Of a stretch of DNA of 37,376 nt, positions 21,931 to 31,771 are shown in pieces. The notes below the pieces were generated by a model, which was given only the letters and a program-made list of their open reading frames with translations, searched no databases and was not told the origin of the DNA. The stretch lies in assembly GCA_905233925.1 (NCBI GenBank), contig CAJOFV010000004.1:31178-68553 (forward strand). Direction: 5' to 3'. Source of the DNA: Paludibacteraceae bacterium. Its GTDB lineage: Bacteria; Bacteroidota; Bacteroidia; Bacteroidales; Paludibacteraceae. Within the stretch, counting starts at the first letter, position 1. Every line of letters begins with the position of its first letter. The position numbers and the translations under genes were made by a program.

Positions 21931-22851
21931 ATGAAAATCATTATTGATACGATGTTGCCACGCGAGTGGTTCGAGCGGCTGGAAGGGCATGAACTGATTC
22001 CTGACACGAATTTTTGCGCCGAAGCGGAAGTTTTGACGACAAACTTCTACAAACCGGTTCGCAAGGAATTGTTGGACAAACTGCCGAATCTGCGGTTAGT
22101 GACCCAATTCGGTGTCGGATACGACAATATTGATGTCACGGAGTGCCACAAACGCGGTATTTTAGTCACGAATACGCCACAGCCGGTGATTGAGCCGACA
22201 GCGGAATTGTGCATGGCATTGATTATGGGCATTGCGCGGCGGACCGCCGAACTGGACCGCGGCATCCGGCAGAACGATGTGCAATTTGGTCTGCTGCGGA
22301 ATTTGGGTCATTCGCTGTACGGCAAAACATTGGGCATTATCGGCATGGGAAATATCGGTCGTTCCGTGGCGCGACGAGCCATTGCGTGCGGGATGAAAAT
22401 TATATATCATAACAGACACGCCGTGTCACAGGAAGTGCTCAAAAATGCAGGACTGACGGCGACATACGTGGATTTTGACGAATTGCTGCAAACGGCGGAC
22501 TTTGTGAGTCTGAACTTGCCCTATACGCCGGAAGTGCACCATATCATCGGCGAACGGGAATTGAAGATGATGAACCCCGAGGCCTTTTTGATAAATACCG
22601 CTCGTGGCGCCCATGTGGACGAAAAAACACTCGCCAAAGCACTCCGCGAACATTGGATTGCAGGTGCGGCACTTGATGTTTATGAACATGAGCCTGAAAT
22701 AAGCAGCGAACTGAAAGATTTGGATAATGTGCTGCTTGTGCCGCATATCGGGACAGGCACCTGGGAAGGCCGCAAAGCGATGTGCGATGCGATGATAGAC
22801 AACATTATCGCGTTTGCGAACAACGAATTTGATAAAATGACAACAGTATGA
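21931..22851 (+). CDS. D-2-hydroxyacid dehydrogenase (glyoxylate/hydroxypyruvate reductase-like)
   Basis: The track start at 21919 is a TTG only about 10 nt after the -7 element. The ATG at 21931 ([13 protein letters not shown]) is preferred and gives 306 residues. The NAD-binding motif is [13 protein letters not shown]. The catalytic Arg is in [10 protein letters not shown], the Glu in LDVYEHEP, and the His in [10 protein letters not shown]. The family reduces 2-keto acids such as glyoxylate, hydroxypyruvate or phenylpyruvate. The operon's gcvT suggests one-carbon/serine metabolism, but the substrate is unproven. The stop overlaps pepT by ATGA. Confidence 0.9.
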   Translation: MKIIIDTMLPREWFERLEGHELIPDTNFCAEAEVLTTNFYKPVRKELLDKLPNLRLVTQFGVGYDNIDVTECHKRGILVTNTPQPVIEPTAELCMALIMGIARRTAELDRGIRQNDVQFGLLRNLGHSLYGKTLGIIGMGNIGRSVARRAIACGMKIIYHNRHAVSQEVLKNAGLTATYVDFDELLQTADFVSLNLPYTPEVHHIIGERELKMMNPEAFLINTARGAHVDEKTLAKALREHWIAGAALDVYEHEPEISSELKDLDNVLLVPHIGTGTWEGRKAMCDAMIDNIIAFANNEFDKMTTV

Positions 22852-24059
22852 ATATAACAGACAGATTTTTGAAGTACGTGTCCTTCTGCACGACTTCTGA
22901 CGAAAACACGAATCTCACGCCCTCTACACCCGGGCAGATTGAGTTTGCAAAGTACTTGCGCGATGAACTGAAAGCCATCGGTTTGGAGGAAGTGGAGTTG
23001 GACGAAAACGGCTATATCATGGCCACGCTGCCCGCCAATACGGACGGGAAACCGGTTATCGGTTTTATTGCGCACATGGATACTTCTCCTGATGCCAGCG
23101 GCAAACATATTCAGCCGCGGATTGTAAAGAATTACGATGGAAAAGACATCGTTTTGAACGAGGCCGAAAATATTATTCTGGAGACGAGCAAATATCCCGA
23201 GATTCTGCGTTACAAAGGCAATGACATTATTGTTACCAACGGCAAAACGTTGCTCGGCGCAGATGACAAAGCCGGTATCGCGGAGATTGTAACTGCGTGC
23301 GAATATCTGGTGCAACACCCCGAAATCAAACACGGCAAGATCCGTGTCGGTTTCACGCCAGACGAGGAAATCGGTCAAGGCGCCGACCATTTTGATGTGA
23401 AAAAGTTCGGTTGCGATTTTGCGTATACGATGGACGGCGGTGCCATCGGCGAACTGGAATTTGAGAATTTCAATGCCGCTGCATGCAAGATAACGGTTCA
23501 CGGCGTAAATGTGCACCCGGGATACGGGTATCACAAAATGCTCAATTCGATGCGTATAGCCTACCAGTTGGCGGTTATGCTGCCACGTTGGGAAACACCC
23601 GAACATACGCAAGGTTACGAGGGATTCTATCATCTTGTAGGTATGAGCGGAACAGTCGAAGAAACCACACTCAATTATATTATCCGCGACCACGACCGCG
23701 CACGCTTCGAGAGCCGCAAGCGTGAAATGGAGCATTTAGTGCGCAAAGTTAACCGTGAATACGGAGAGGGCACAGCGGAGATTTCGCTGCGCGACCAGTA
23801 TTACAATATGCGCGAGAAAGTGGAACCGGTCATGCACATCGTAACGCTTGTGGAAGAGGCGATGAAGGAAGTGGGCGTAGTGCCGAAAGTACAGCCTATC
23901 CGCGGTGGAACGGACGGCGCAAGACTGTCGTTTGAGGGACTTCCCTGCCCCAACATCTTTGCGGGCGGAGAGAATTTCCACAGCCGGTTTGAGTATCTAC
24001 CCATACAAAGTATGGAAGCAGCCATGAAAGTAATCCTTAAAATCATAGAAAAATGCTAA
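22848..24059 (+). CDS. pepT: Peptidase T (tripeptide aminopeptidase)
   Basis: This M20-family zinc peptidase removes the N-terminal residue of tripeptides in the cytoplasm. The 403-residue protein has the metal motifs [19 protein letters not shown] and [28 protein letters not shown], the dimerisation-domain [15 protein letters not shown], and [15 protein letters not shown] near the end. Length is normal. Pairing with gcvT just downstream (7-nt overlap) is, as I recall, common in Bacteroidales. Confidence 0.96.
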   Translation: MNITDRFLKYVSFCTTSDENTNLTPSTPGQIEFAKYLRDELKAIGLEEVELDENGYIMATLPANTDGKPVIGFIAHMDTSPDASGKHIQPRIVKNYDGKDIVLNEAENIILETSKYPEILRYKGNDIIVTNGKTLLGADDKAGIAEIVTACEYLVQHPEIKHGKIRVGFTPDEEIGQGADHFDVKKFGCDFAYTMDGGAIGELEFENFNAAACKITVHGVNVHPGYGYHKMLNSMRIAYQLAVMLPRWETPEHTQGYEGFYHLVGMSGTVEETTLNYIIRDHDRARFESRKREMEHLVRKVNREYGEGTAEISLRDQYYNMREKVEPVMHIVTLVEEAMKEVGVVPKVQPIRGGTDGARLSFEGLPCPNIFAGGENFHSRFEYLPIQSMEAAMKVILKIIEKC

Positions 24060-25138
24060 AAGAAACACCATTTACCGCCATTCATATTGCGCTGGGCGCG
24101 AGAATGGCAGAGTTTGCAGGCTTTAACATGCCTATTCAGTATCCAACCGGTATTCAGGAGGAACATCGTATCGTTCGTGAAGGCGTCGGTGTATTTGATG
24201 TCAGTCATATGGGCGAGTTCTGGGTAAAAGGCACCAATGCGGCCGATTTCCTGCAATATATCACCACTAACGACATCAACAAATTAGACGCCGGAAAAGC
24301 CCAATATACCTGTTTCCCAAACGGAAAAGGCGGAATTGTGGATGATTTGATTGTGTATAAATATTCGACAACAAAGTATCTGCTTGTGGTCAATGCCGGC
24401 AATATAGACAAGGATTGGGCGTGGGTGAACAAGGTTCGTGACGAACGCTTTGCGGATGCAGATGTCAAGCTCGAAAACGCCTCCGACAAGTACGGTCAAT
24501 TGGCGGTACAAGGGCCGAAAGCAACAGAGATGTTGCAGAAGCTGACTGACGCTGATTTGAGTGCAATTTCCTATTATTCTTTCCGTGAGTGGTCATTCGC
24601 AGGCATTCAAGGCGTTTTGCTGAGCAATACGGGTTACACCGGTGCCGGTGGATTCGAGCTTTATTTCAAAAAAGAGGACGGCGTGCAAATATGGAATGCG
24701 CTGTTCGAGGTGGGCAAAGAATACGGCCTTGCACCTATCGGTTTGGGCGCAAGAGATTCGCTGCGTTTGGAGAAATGGTATTGTCTTTACGGACATGATA
24801 TTGATGATACCACTTCGCCGCTTGAAGCAGGACTGGGCTGGATTGTCAAGTTCGATGCCAAAGATTTTATTGACAAAGAGTTCCTGTTGAAGCAAAAAGC
24901 GGATGGCATTACCCGTAAATTGGTGCATTTCGAGTGCCTGGAACGCGCCATTCCACGTAACGGCTATGAAATATGCGACGAGGCAGGTAATGCAATCGGT
25001 CATGTCACTTCCGGTATTATGCTGCCGACCACGAAAGTCGGTATCGGTATGGGCTATGTCCAAATCGCATACGCCAAAAAGGACACCTTAATATATATTA
25101 AAATCCGCGAGAAACTTAATGCAGCAAAAATAGTGTAA
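24053..25138 (+). CDS. gcvT: Aminomethyltransferase (glycine cleavage T protein)
   Basis: GcvT takes the aminomethyl group from lipoyl GcvH and hands it to tetrahydrofolate, releasing ammonia. The 361-residue protein has [19 protein letters not shown], the catalytic-Asp region [57 protein letters not shown] and [21 protein letters not shown]. It is complete and of normal length. GcvH and GcvP are not in the window. The next gene starts 2 nt after the stop. Confidence 0.97.
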   Translation: MLKETPFTAIHIALGARMAEFAGFNMPIQYPTGIQEEHRIVREGVGVFDVSHMGEFWVKGTNAADFLQYITTNDINKLDAGKAQYTCFPNGKGGIVDDLIVYKYSTTKYLLVVNAGNIDKDWAWVNKVRDERFADADVKLENASDKYGQLAVQGPKATEMLQKLTDADLSAISYYSFREWSFAGIQGVLLSNTGYTGAGGFELYFKKEDGVQIWNALFEVGKEYGLAPIGLGARDSLRLEKWYCLYGHDIDDTTSPLEAGLGWIVKFDAKDFIDKEFLLKQKADGITRKLVHFECLERAIPRNGYEICDEAGNAIGHVTSGIMLPTTKVGIGMGYVQIAYAKKDTLIYIKIREKLNAAKIV

Positions 25139-25140
25139 TT

Positions 25141-26355
25141 ATGAAATTACTTGTGTTATTATGGGCGTCGCTAATGTGTGACACAATCGTTCCTGCAGGA
25201 GATTCGACTGCGATTCCTGCCGATTCCACCGAGGGTTTCAAGTTTACAACCGTTGACAGTGTGGGTATCACTCCTGTCAAAGATCAACACCGCAGCGGAA
25301 CATGTTGGGCGTTCTCAACCATCGGTTTCATCGAGTCTGAACTGCTGCGTATGGGCAAAGGCGAATACGATTTGAGCGAAATGTTCGTTGTCAGCAAAAC
25401 CATGATGGATCGTGCAGAATACTGCGTACGGATGTACGGGGATGTGAAGTTTGCATCCGGCGGTAGTGCATATGATGTGATTTATTGTATGCAAAACTAC
25501 GGATTAGTGCCGCAAGAAGTGATGCCCGGCATCCAATATGGTACGACAAAAGCCGATACACTGCCTGTACACAGAGAGTTGGATGCTCTGGCAGGCGGAT
25601 ATGTCAAGTCACTGACTACCAGCGGGTTGAAGCGTTTGACTCCTGTTTGGAAGAAAGGATTGCAGGCAATTTATGATACATATTTAGGAGCGTGTCCGGA
25701 AACTTTCACGTATAAAGGCGAGACGTATTCCCCGCAATCGTTTGTAGAGTCTTTGGGGCTGAAAGCGTCTGATTATGTGAGCATTACGAGTTACACGCAC
25801 CATCCGTTCTATACACAATTTGCATTGGAAGTGCCGGATAACTGGCGTATGGACCAAATGTACAATGTTCCGTTGGAAGACATGATGACCATCATCGACT
25901 ATGCCATCACGAACGGCTATACATTAGCATGGGGCGCGGATGTGAGCGAATTGGGCTTCTCGCGCAAAGGTATCGGACAAATGCCCGATCAGGACAATGG
26001 TGCCGATTTGACCGGAAGCGACATGGCAAAATGGTTAGGAATGAGCGATAAAGAGAAGAAAGACGAATTGACCAAGAAACCGTTGGAGGAAATGGAAGTA
26101 ACGCAAGAGTTGCGCCAACAAGCGTTCGACAACTGGGATAATACTGATGACCATGGCATGCAAATATTCGGTATCGCCAAAGACCAAAACGGCAAGAAAT
26201 ATTATATGGTCAAGAACTCTTGGGGCACGAAACGTTCTGATTATCAGGGAATTTGGTATATTACAGAGGCATTCATGAGATACAAGACGAATGATGTACT
26301 GGTACATAAGGATGCTATACCTGCACCGATAAAGAAAAAAATGGGAATTAAATGA
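25141..26355 (+). CDS. C1-family cysteine peptidase (aminopeptidase C / bleomycin hydrolase-like)
   Basis: The papain-like active site is complete: Cys in DQHRSGTCWAFST (about residues 48-60), His in DDHGMQIFG and Asn in VKNSWGTK. The 404-residue length and the large insert between Cys and His fit the PepC/bleomycin hydrolase branch. The N terminus (MKLLVLLWASLMCDTIVPAG) is a short hydrophobic segment. The Cys could suggest a lipoprotein, but SLMC is not a standard lipobox. It is probably exported to the periplasm. It overlaps the next gene by ATGA. Confidence 0.87.
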   Translation: MKLLVLLWASLMCDTIVPAGDSTAIPADSTEGFKFTTVDSVGITPVKDQHRSGTCWAFSTIGFIESELLRMGKGEYDLSEMFVVSKTMMDRAEYCVRMYGDVKFASGGSAYDVIYCMQNYGLVPQEVMPGIQYGTTKADTLPVHRELDALAGGYVKSLTTSGLKRLTPVWKKGLQAIYDTYLGACPETFTYKGETYSPQSFVESLGLKASDYVSITSYTHHPFYTQFALEVPDNWRMDQMYNVPLEDMMTIIDYAITNGYTLAWGADVSELGFSRKGIGQMPDQDNGADLTGSDMAKWLGMSDKEKKDELTKKPLEEMEVTQELRQQAFDNWDNTDDHGMQIFGIAKDQNGKKYYMVKNSWGTKRSDYQGIWYITEAFMRYKTNDVLVHKDAIPAPIKKKMGIK

Positions 26356-27422
26356 GCGTAGAAGAAGGATTTGAGAAATACTATCGCGGTCACCACAAAG
26401 GTTTGTTCTTCTGGTTCCGTAATTCACGGGCAATTTCGCTGCCGCAATCGGCACTACCGGCCTTACTTGCCATTGTGATGTGCATTGGACAAGAGGGATT
26501 CTGCTGGTGGATAGCCGTATTGGCGTTTTTCGGCGTGTGCATCGGGCATTTGGGAATGAACCTTGCAGACGATTATTTTGACTATAAGCGTGACAGTCGT
26601 ATCCGCTCCACCCTCTCTTCCACGAGTATCCGGGCGCGAATGGACAAATGCACCTATATAAACAACGGTGATGCGACCATCGGAGACCTCGGAAAAGCGG
26701 TATGTATTTTTCTCGGCATTGCCGGTGGAATCGGACTTATTTGCGTATTGGGACAATGGTGGCTGCACGGATGGAAAGCTGCGCTGTGGGTAGTTATGTA
26801 CGCGCTGCTCGGGCTGTTTGTAGGCATCAATTATTCTGGCGGACCATTGAAATTGTGCATGCACGGATTAGGCGAACTGGTCATCGGAATCATGTTCGGA
26901 CCATTACTGATGCTCGGAATACAAGCTGCTGTTTGTGGAATAGCGTTCTCGTGGCCTATGGCTGTCTTGTCGGCAGCAATCGGCATGTTAGTGACAAATA
27001 TTGTGTACGTCCATTCAGTTATGGAAACTGACGCAGACGGAGTACTCGGTAAAATGACGTTTGCACGGTTGTTCAAAAGCCGAAACGCCCAACTATTCTT
27101 TGTCGGCGTCTTTGCCTTGGTACCTTTTGCGTTGCTCAGCATTGGAATTGCTTTCGGTTGGTGGAGTTACTGGACGCTGTTTACTCTACTCACGCTCCCG
27201 ATGTCGGTTTATTTGATTTATTCGCTTAGCCGCTTTGTCAAAGGGCTTCCGACCAACGACAATCCGCGGTGGTGGATGGGACCGATGACAGAATTCGAGA
27301 TATTCAAAGAAACCGGTATGGACTGGTTCCTGATACGGTGGCTACTAGCGCGGAACGTAGTAATGTATTGGTGCTTGATATTAATAATTGTACAAATTGT
27401 AATGTTATGCTGCAATTCATAA
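26352..27422 (+). CDS. UbiA-family prenyltransferase (MenA-like)
   Basis: This 356-residue multi-pass membrane protein has about eight or nine helices. The first Asp-rich motif is LGMNLADDYFDYKRD, close to the NxxNDYFDYK wording of MenA. The second is HSVMETDADGVLGKMTFARL. These bind the Mg-prenyl diphosphate. MenA makes demethylmenaquinone from dihydroxynaphthoate, and that is the default guess. However, the neighbouring radical SAM gene and lack of other men genes leave room for a different aromatic acceptor. It overlaps the radical SAM gene by 16 nt. Confidence 0.82.
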   Translation: MSVEEGFEKYYRGHHKGLFFWFRNSRAISLPQSALPALLAIVMCIGQEGFCWWIAVLAFFGVCIGHLGMNLADDYFDYKRDSRIRSTLSSTSIRARMDKCTYINNGDATIGDLGKAVCIFLGIAGGIGLICVLGQWWLHGWKAALWVVMYALLGLFVGINYSGGPLKLCMHGLGELVIGIMFGPLLMLGIQAAVCGIAFSWPMAVLSAAIGMLVTNIVYVHSVMETDADGVLGKMTFARLFKSRNAQLFFVGVFALVPFALLSIGIAFGWWSYWTLFTLLTLPMSVYLIYSLSRFVKGLPTNDNPRWWMGPMTEFEIFKETGMDWFLIRWLLARNVVMYWCLILIIVQIVMLCCNS

Positions 27423-28378
27423 AACAATATTGGTACTTGGGCTGGTGGTTTGTGCGCGCACGTTTTTTCGGGCGGAAGGCTCCGCTGCAAACGGTTCTGT
27501 TTATTACGGACAAGTGCAATTTGAAGTGCAAGCATTGTTCTGTATATGGTGTTGTAGGTAACAAGCATCGTCCTTTTGCAGATATTGTAGCCGATTTGCA
27601 ATACAGTTATAATCTTGGCAGCCGTTTCCTGGATTTGGAAGGCGGCGAAACAACTTTATGGAAAGAAGGGGACAAGAATCTCAATGATATTATAGCTGCC
27701 GCTAAAAAAATAGGATTCTTCTCGGTTACTATCACGACAAACGCACAGCAGGATTTTTCGTGGGTGGCAATGGACAGTTTGTGGGTATCTATGGATGGCA
27801 TCGGTAAATACCACGAGGCAATTCGTGGCGAAGGTACTTTTGCTCGTCTGGAGCAAAATATCAAAGCATTCCATGACAGCCGAAAGTCCAAACGTGCGCC
27901 ATTGACAGTAAATATGGTGGTAAACAAACTCAATGTTGCAGGATTGGAGGAAGCTTTGGAATACGCCAAAAACAATCCTTCCATTGCACAGATTTCGATT
28001 AACTTCCATACGCCATTCCCAGGCACAGAAGGATTGATGCTGGACGATGAGCAGAAAGTTGAAGCGCTGGATACTGTAATACGTTATAAACGAAAAGGTT
28101 ACCCCATAATGAACAGTATTTCGGGACTCAAGAAAATGTACCCGAAATACATGCAAACACATAATGTAGGCAGCCTGTGCTGGGTAACAAATTTTGTCTA
28201 CCCCACCGGTGACCGCGGTCTGTGCGTAGGCATACAGTCAGAACTGCTAAACGGACGTCTGTCACATACACCGACCAACATTTGCAAACATTGCGGCTTC
28301 TGCATGTCTGGCGAAATGGCAAGTGTGTTTCATTTCTGCCCAGATACGCTGTTGGCAGGACTAAAACTGAGAATGTAA
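27407..28378 (+). CDS. Radical SAM enzyme with C-terminal Cys-rich region, unknown substrate
   Basis: The start is moved from the track's 27269 to the ATG at 27407 (MLQFIKQYWYLGWWF, 323 residues), since the longer frame runs inside the UbiA gene. The [4Fe-4S] motif is CNLKCKHCSVYG, with the SAM-binding LDLEGGETTLW region and SMDGIGKYHEAIRG after it. The C-terminal end has CKHCGFCMSG and a further Cys in FHFCPDTLL, which could hold an auxiliary cluster. The N-terminal hydrophobic, Trp-rich segment suggests membrane contact. It is not obviously MqnC, MqnE or HpnH. It may modify the lipid product of the adjacent UbiA enzyme; this is inference. Confidence 0.8.
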   Translation: MLQFIKQYWYLGWWFVRARFFGRKAPLQTVLFITDKCNLKCKHCSVYGVVGNKHRPFADIVADLQYSYNLGSRFLDLEGGETTLWKEGDKNLNDIIAAAKKIGFFSVTITTNAQQDFSWVAMDSLWVSMDGIGKYHEAIRGEGTFARLEQNIKAFHDSRKSKRAPLTVNMVVNKLNVAGLEEALEYAKNNPSIAQISINFHTPFPGTEGLMLDDEQKVEALDTVIRYKRKGYPIMNSISGLKKMYPKYMQTHNVGSLCWVTNFVYPTGDRGLCVGIQSELLNGRLSHTPTNICKHCGFCMSGEMASVFHFCPDTLLAGLKLRM

Positions 28379-28386
28379 GCATAATT

Positions 28387-28740
28387 ATGGTAGCAGAAGG
28401 CATATATAAGGACAGAGGGTCAAAGTTCCTGGCATTTGCGGAGCCGATTGCAAACGAGGATGAAGCCAAGACCCGCATCGCGTGGTACAAAAAAAAATAC
28501 CATGACGCACGCCATGTATGCTATGCCTACCGTTTGGGTGAGAACCTCTGGCGCACCAAAGATGACGGCGAACCACACGGCACAGCAGGCTTGCCGATTC
28601 TGCGTTCAATCGATGCAAAAAAACAGGACAATATACTAGTAGTTGTTGTACGATATTTCGGAGGCACACTACTCGGAACAGGGGGGCTGATGGTTGCTTA
28701 CAGGGAAGCCACAAAAGACGCGTTAGAAAAATATAAATAA
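28387..28740 (+). CDS. IMPACT/YigZ-type protein, short form
   Basis: The ATG at 28387 gives 117 residues, and the track start at 28222 lies within the radical SAM gene. The IMPACT (UPF0029) domain is clear: EGIYKDRGSKFLAFA, the ARHVCYAYRLG block, DDGEPHGTAGLPIL and VVVRYFGGTLLGTGGLMVAYR. The usual YigZ protein has about 200 residues, with a second DUF1949 domain that is absent here. The first dozen residues usually found before SEGIYK are also missing. The family is linked to translation control and ribosome binding, with no settled reaction in bacteria. Its stop is 2 nt before the acyltransferase start. Confidence 0.88.
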   Translation: MVAEGIYKDRGSKFLAFAEPIANEDEAKTRIAWYKKKYHDARHVCYAYRLGENLWRTKDDGEPHGTAGLPILRSIDAKKQDNILVVVVRYFGGTLLGTGGLMVAYREATKDALEKYK

Positions 28741-28742
28741 TT

Positions 28743-29753
28743 ATGGATAAATTCAAACAAATACGAGCATATCGCACGGGCTGGCTGATTCCGATACTGG
28801 ATATAATCATTACGATGCCATGGCTGCATTCATTGGTTTGGCGCAAAGCAAAAAGTGTCAAGCTTGATTATCTCAAAGTGGACGGTATGACCGAAAAAGA
28901 AAGCCGGAAGTATATTGAACAAGATTTCAAAAACGGTGCATTCTTCATGACCAATCACCGCGATATTATTCTTGATGCGTCATGGCTGTCAATGCTATTG
29001 CATGACCGATATTTAATCCGTCCATTTGTGGGTATTGGTGACAACCTGCTCAGTAAATGGTATATAGAAACAGCCTTTCGCTTTAATCGCGGCTTTGTTG
29101 TGCTACGTGAAGGCGGTCCGCGCGAATTATTGCAACATTCTCAGACGTTGTCTGAATATATTCAAAGTCTCCGAAGTCGTGGAAAGTCCATATGGCTAGC
29201 GCAGCGTGAAGGACGCGCCAAAGACAGTGATGACCGGACACAGCCAGCCGTCATAAAAATGCTAACCCTTTCTGCTGACAAGAATATGAGTTTCATTGAC
29301 CAAGTGCGTGCTTTGAATATCTGCCCTGTTTCAATAAACTATGAGTATGACCCCTGCGATTACCTCAAAGCTACAGAGTTCCAACTAAAGCGTGACAATC
29401 CCGAATGGAAGAAGAGCAAACATGATGACCGTGTATCAATGTGGACTGGTTTGCACGGTAAGAACGGACGTGTAGTATTCCGCCTTACGCCAAGTATTAA
29501 TCATTGGATTGACGCGAATATAGAGGAACTGCAAGCAATGTCTAAGAACGACCAGTTACGCGCCATCGCAACGCAAATTGACCATCAGATATTTGCCGGA
29601 TATGAGATATTTCCGCGTGGCACAGAATTTGACAAATATATTGAGAGTCGTCTGGCTTTGATTGATATACCCAACAAGGACGAGGCGTTCTTACGTGAAA
29701 AACTATACGAAATGTACAATAATCCTGTTAAGAATCATGAAGAAAACAAATAA
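28743..29753 (+). CDS. Glycerol-phosphate/lysophosphatidate acyltransferase family protein
   Basis: This 336-residue protein belongs to the PlsC/PlsB superfamily. The active site reads TNHRDIILD, where the His is followed by five residues before the second Asp, one more than the usual HX4D. I recall NHRDI wording in Bacteroidota relatives, so it is probably a branch feature. Further blocks are GDNLLSKWYIE, NRGFVVLREGG (substrate phosphate binding) and WLAQREGRAKDSDDRTQ. It likely acylates a glycerol-based phospholipid precursor. The acceptor cannot be told. It sits one base upstream of coaD. Confidence 0.82.
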   Translation: MDKFKQIRAYRTGWLIPILDIIITMPWLHSLVWRKAKSVKLDYLKVDGMTEKESRKYIEQDFKNGAFFMTNHRDIILDASWLSMLLHDRYLIRPFVGIGDNLLSKWYIETAFRFNRGFVVLREGGPRELLQHSQTLSEYIQSLRSRGKSIWLAQREGRAKDSDDRTQPAVIKMLTLSADKNMSFIDQVRALNICPVSINYEYDPCDYLKATEFQLKRDNPEWKKSKHDDRVSMWTGLHGKNGRVVFRLTPSINHWIDANIEELQAMSKNDQLRAIATQIDHQIFAGYEIFPRGTEFDKYIESRLALIDIPNKDEAFLREKLYEMYNNPVKNHEENK

Positions 29754-29754
29754 A

Positions 29755-30204
29755 ATGAGACGAGCAATTTTTCCAGGGTCTTTTGATCCGTTTACCATTG
29801 GCCACTATGATATAGTGAAGCGCGGACTGGGTCTGTTTGATGAAATAGTTATTGGACTTGGACGCAATAGCACCAAAAAAGAGACTTTCCCAATTCGGGA
29901 ACGCGAAGAAGCTATCCGCAAAATTTTTAAGGATGAGCCACGTGTCAGTGTGCAGATATATGACAGCCTAACGGTAGATTTCGCCCGCGAAGTAAAGGCG
30001 CAATTCATTCTGCGCGGTGTTCGCTGTGTACAAGACTTCGAATACGAACGGAACATGGCGGAAGCGAACAAGAGTCTCGGTGAAATCGAGACAATTCTAT
30101 TGTACACTCGTCCGGAATATGCTCATATCAGCTCCACGCTTGTGCGTGATTTGTATTCCTACAACAAAGACGTAAGTGCATTTGTTCCCAATAAACTTAA
30201 ATAA
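29755..30204 (+). CDS. coaD: Phosphopantetheine adenylyltransferase
   Basis: CoaD makes dephospho-CoA from 4'-phosphopantetheine and ATP, the next-to-last CoA step. The ATG at 29755 (MRRAIFPGSFDPFTIGHYD) gives 149 residues, the normal length. The ATG at 29737 would add MKKTNK and overlap the previous gene, and the track start at 29662 is not credible. Motifs are GSFDPFTIGH with the nucleotidyltransferase (T/H)xGH, the RGVRCVQDFEYERNMA block and the ISSTLVRDL motif. It lies one base after the acyltransferase stop and one base before the protease start. Confidence 0.96.
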   Translation: MRRAIFPGSFDPFTIGHYDIVKRGLGLFDEIVIGLGRNSTKKETFPIREREEAIRKIFKDEPRVSVQIYDSLTVDFAREVKAQFILRGVRCVQDFEYERNMAEANKSLGEIETILLYTRPEYAHISSTLVRDLYSYNKDVSAFVPNKLK

Positions 30205-30205
30205 T

Positions 30206-31771
30206 ATGCGACATATATTCCTCTCAATATTAACCATTTTTGTATCCGTATCCACCTTTGCGCAGCAAAACACGGCACGCATAGACAAGTCATTGGCAAT
30301 TTTCAATGATGTGATGCGGCAATTGGATATGAACTATTCTGATACTCTCAACTATGAGGATATCACAGAAACAGCCATCAACCAGATGCTACGCAAAGTC
30401 GATCCTTACACTGTTTACTATCCCAAAAAGAAAGATGACGATTTGCGTATGCTGACAGTCGGGAAATACGGTGGAATCGGTGCAATAATACAAATGCGTG
30501 ATATAAAGAACGCCAAAGGTAAGGCGGGCACACAAATCATCATCTCCAATCCATATGAAGGCAAACCTGCACAACGGAATGATGTGCTGGCGGGTGATAT
30601 TATTCTTTCCGTGGATGGCGTATCTGCCAAAGACAAAGAGGTTTCGGAAGTCAGCAACCTACTGCGGGGCGTGCCCGGAACGGTTATCAAGCTGGAATTG
30701 GAGCGTGACGGACAAAAGATTACACGCGAGTTTGCCCGTGAGGATATTCATATGGCACCGGTAGATTATTATACAGCTATCGGCGAAGCCGGCTATATTT
30801 GTTTTAGTGAGTTCACGGAAGGTTCGGCAGCAGACTTTAAGCAGGCATTAGACGAACTTGTGGCACACAAGCACATCAAAAGTCTAATTATTGATTTGCG
30901 CGGCAACGGCGGCGGTATCATTGACGAGGCGATTCATATCGTCAGCAATTTTGTACCTAAGAACACTATGGTCGTTTCCACCAAAGGCAAGATTGCTGTT
31001 TCCAACCACACCTACTCCACTACGACAGACCCCTCCTATCCTGATTTGCCGGTCGTTATTATGGTTGACAAAAACTCCGCATCGGCTGCTGAAATTGTCA
31101 GTGGTGCCATGCAGGACCTTAAACGCGCCACTTTGGTCGGACAACGTACATTCGGTAAAGGTCTAGTGCAAAATCTCCGCCCGATTGCTTACGACGGACA
31201 TCTGAAAGTAACAACCAGCAAGTATTACCTGCCATCCGGTCGTTGCATTCAAGCTATTGATTATGCAGAGATGCAGAAGGGCAACAAACTTAAGAAAGAT
31301 ACTGCCGGTGGAATCTTACCAGACATCGTACTCAACGATTCCAACAAAGTGGATGTTACCTATGCGCTCTATTCCAAGCATATGTTCTTTGACTACTCCG
31401 TACATTACCATCGTACGCATGATACAGTGGCCAAGCCGGAAGAATACGAAGTATCTGATGCTGATATCGAAGATTTCTGTAAGTTCCTTGAAGGCAAGGA
31501 ATTCACATATGAGACGGAGACCAGTAAGTACTTTTCGGATATGCTTGATATAGCAAAACAAGAAGATATTGATTCTGTCACTCTGGCGCAACTGGAAGCC
31601 ATCGCACCGCGGCTGAAGCCCTCTTTCCAAGAGGCTATTCAGCGCAACAAGGACGAAGTAAAGGAAATGTTAGGCGCAGAAATCATGGAGCGCTACTACT
31701 TCCAAAAAGGCAGAATAGCTTATTTACTGCGTTTTGACAAGGAACTCAAGCAGGCGCTTGAAGTTTTTTAG
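30206..31771 (+). CDS. S41-family C-terminal processing peptidase
   Basis: The ATG at 30206 gives 521 residues with a signal peptide (MRHIFLSILTIFVSVSTFAQ). A PDZ domain lies at about residues 85-180 (GKYGGIGAIIQM, NDVLAGDIILSVDG). The S41 protease core has LIIDLRGNGGG, the Ser in DKNSASAAEIVSG (about 288-300) and the Lys K318 in FGKGLVQ, so the Ser/Lys dyad is intact. The C-terminal 120 residues are helical and charged. CtpA/Prc-type enzymes trim periplasmic proteins. The gene's end overlaps the convergent pnuC by 26 nt. Confidence 0.93.
   Translation: MRHIFLSILTIFVSVSTFAQQNTARIDKSLAIFNDVMRQLDMNYSDTLNYEDITETAINQMLRKVDPYTVYYPKKKDDDLRMLTVGKYGGIGAIIQMRDIKNAKGKAGTQIIISNPYEGKPAQRNDVLAGDIILSVDGVSAKDKEVSEVSNLLRGVPGTVIKLELERDGQKITREFAREDIHMAPVDYYTAIGEAGYICFSEFTEGSAADFKQALDELVAHKHIKSLIIDLRGNGGGIIDEAIHIVSNFVPKNTMVVSTKGKIAVSNHTYSTTTDPSYPDLPVVIMVDKNSASAAEIVSGAMQDLKRATLVGQRTFGKGLVQNLRPIAYDGHLKVTTSKYYLPSGRCIQAIDYAEMQKGNKLKKDTAGGILPDIVLNDSNKVDVTYALYSKHMFFDYSVHYHRTHDTVAKPEEYEVSDADIEDFCKFLEGKEFTYETETSKYFSDMLDIAKQEDIDSVTLAQLEAIAPRLKPSFQEAIQRNKDEVKEMLGAEIMERYYFQKGRIAYLLRFDKELKQALEVF

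Noticed and set aside
21784-21990. Longer start for the VOC gene
   Set aside because: It would begin upstream of the promoter and across the divergent gene's start. The ATG at 21783 lies 17 nt after the -7 element.
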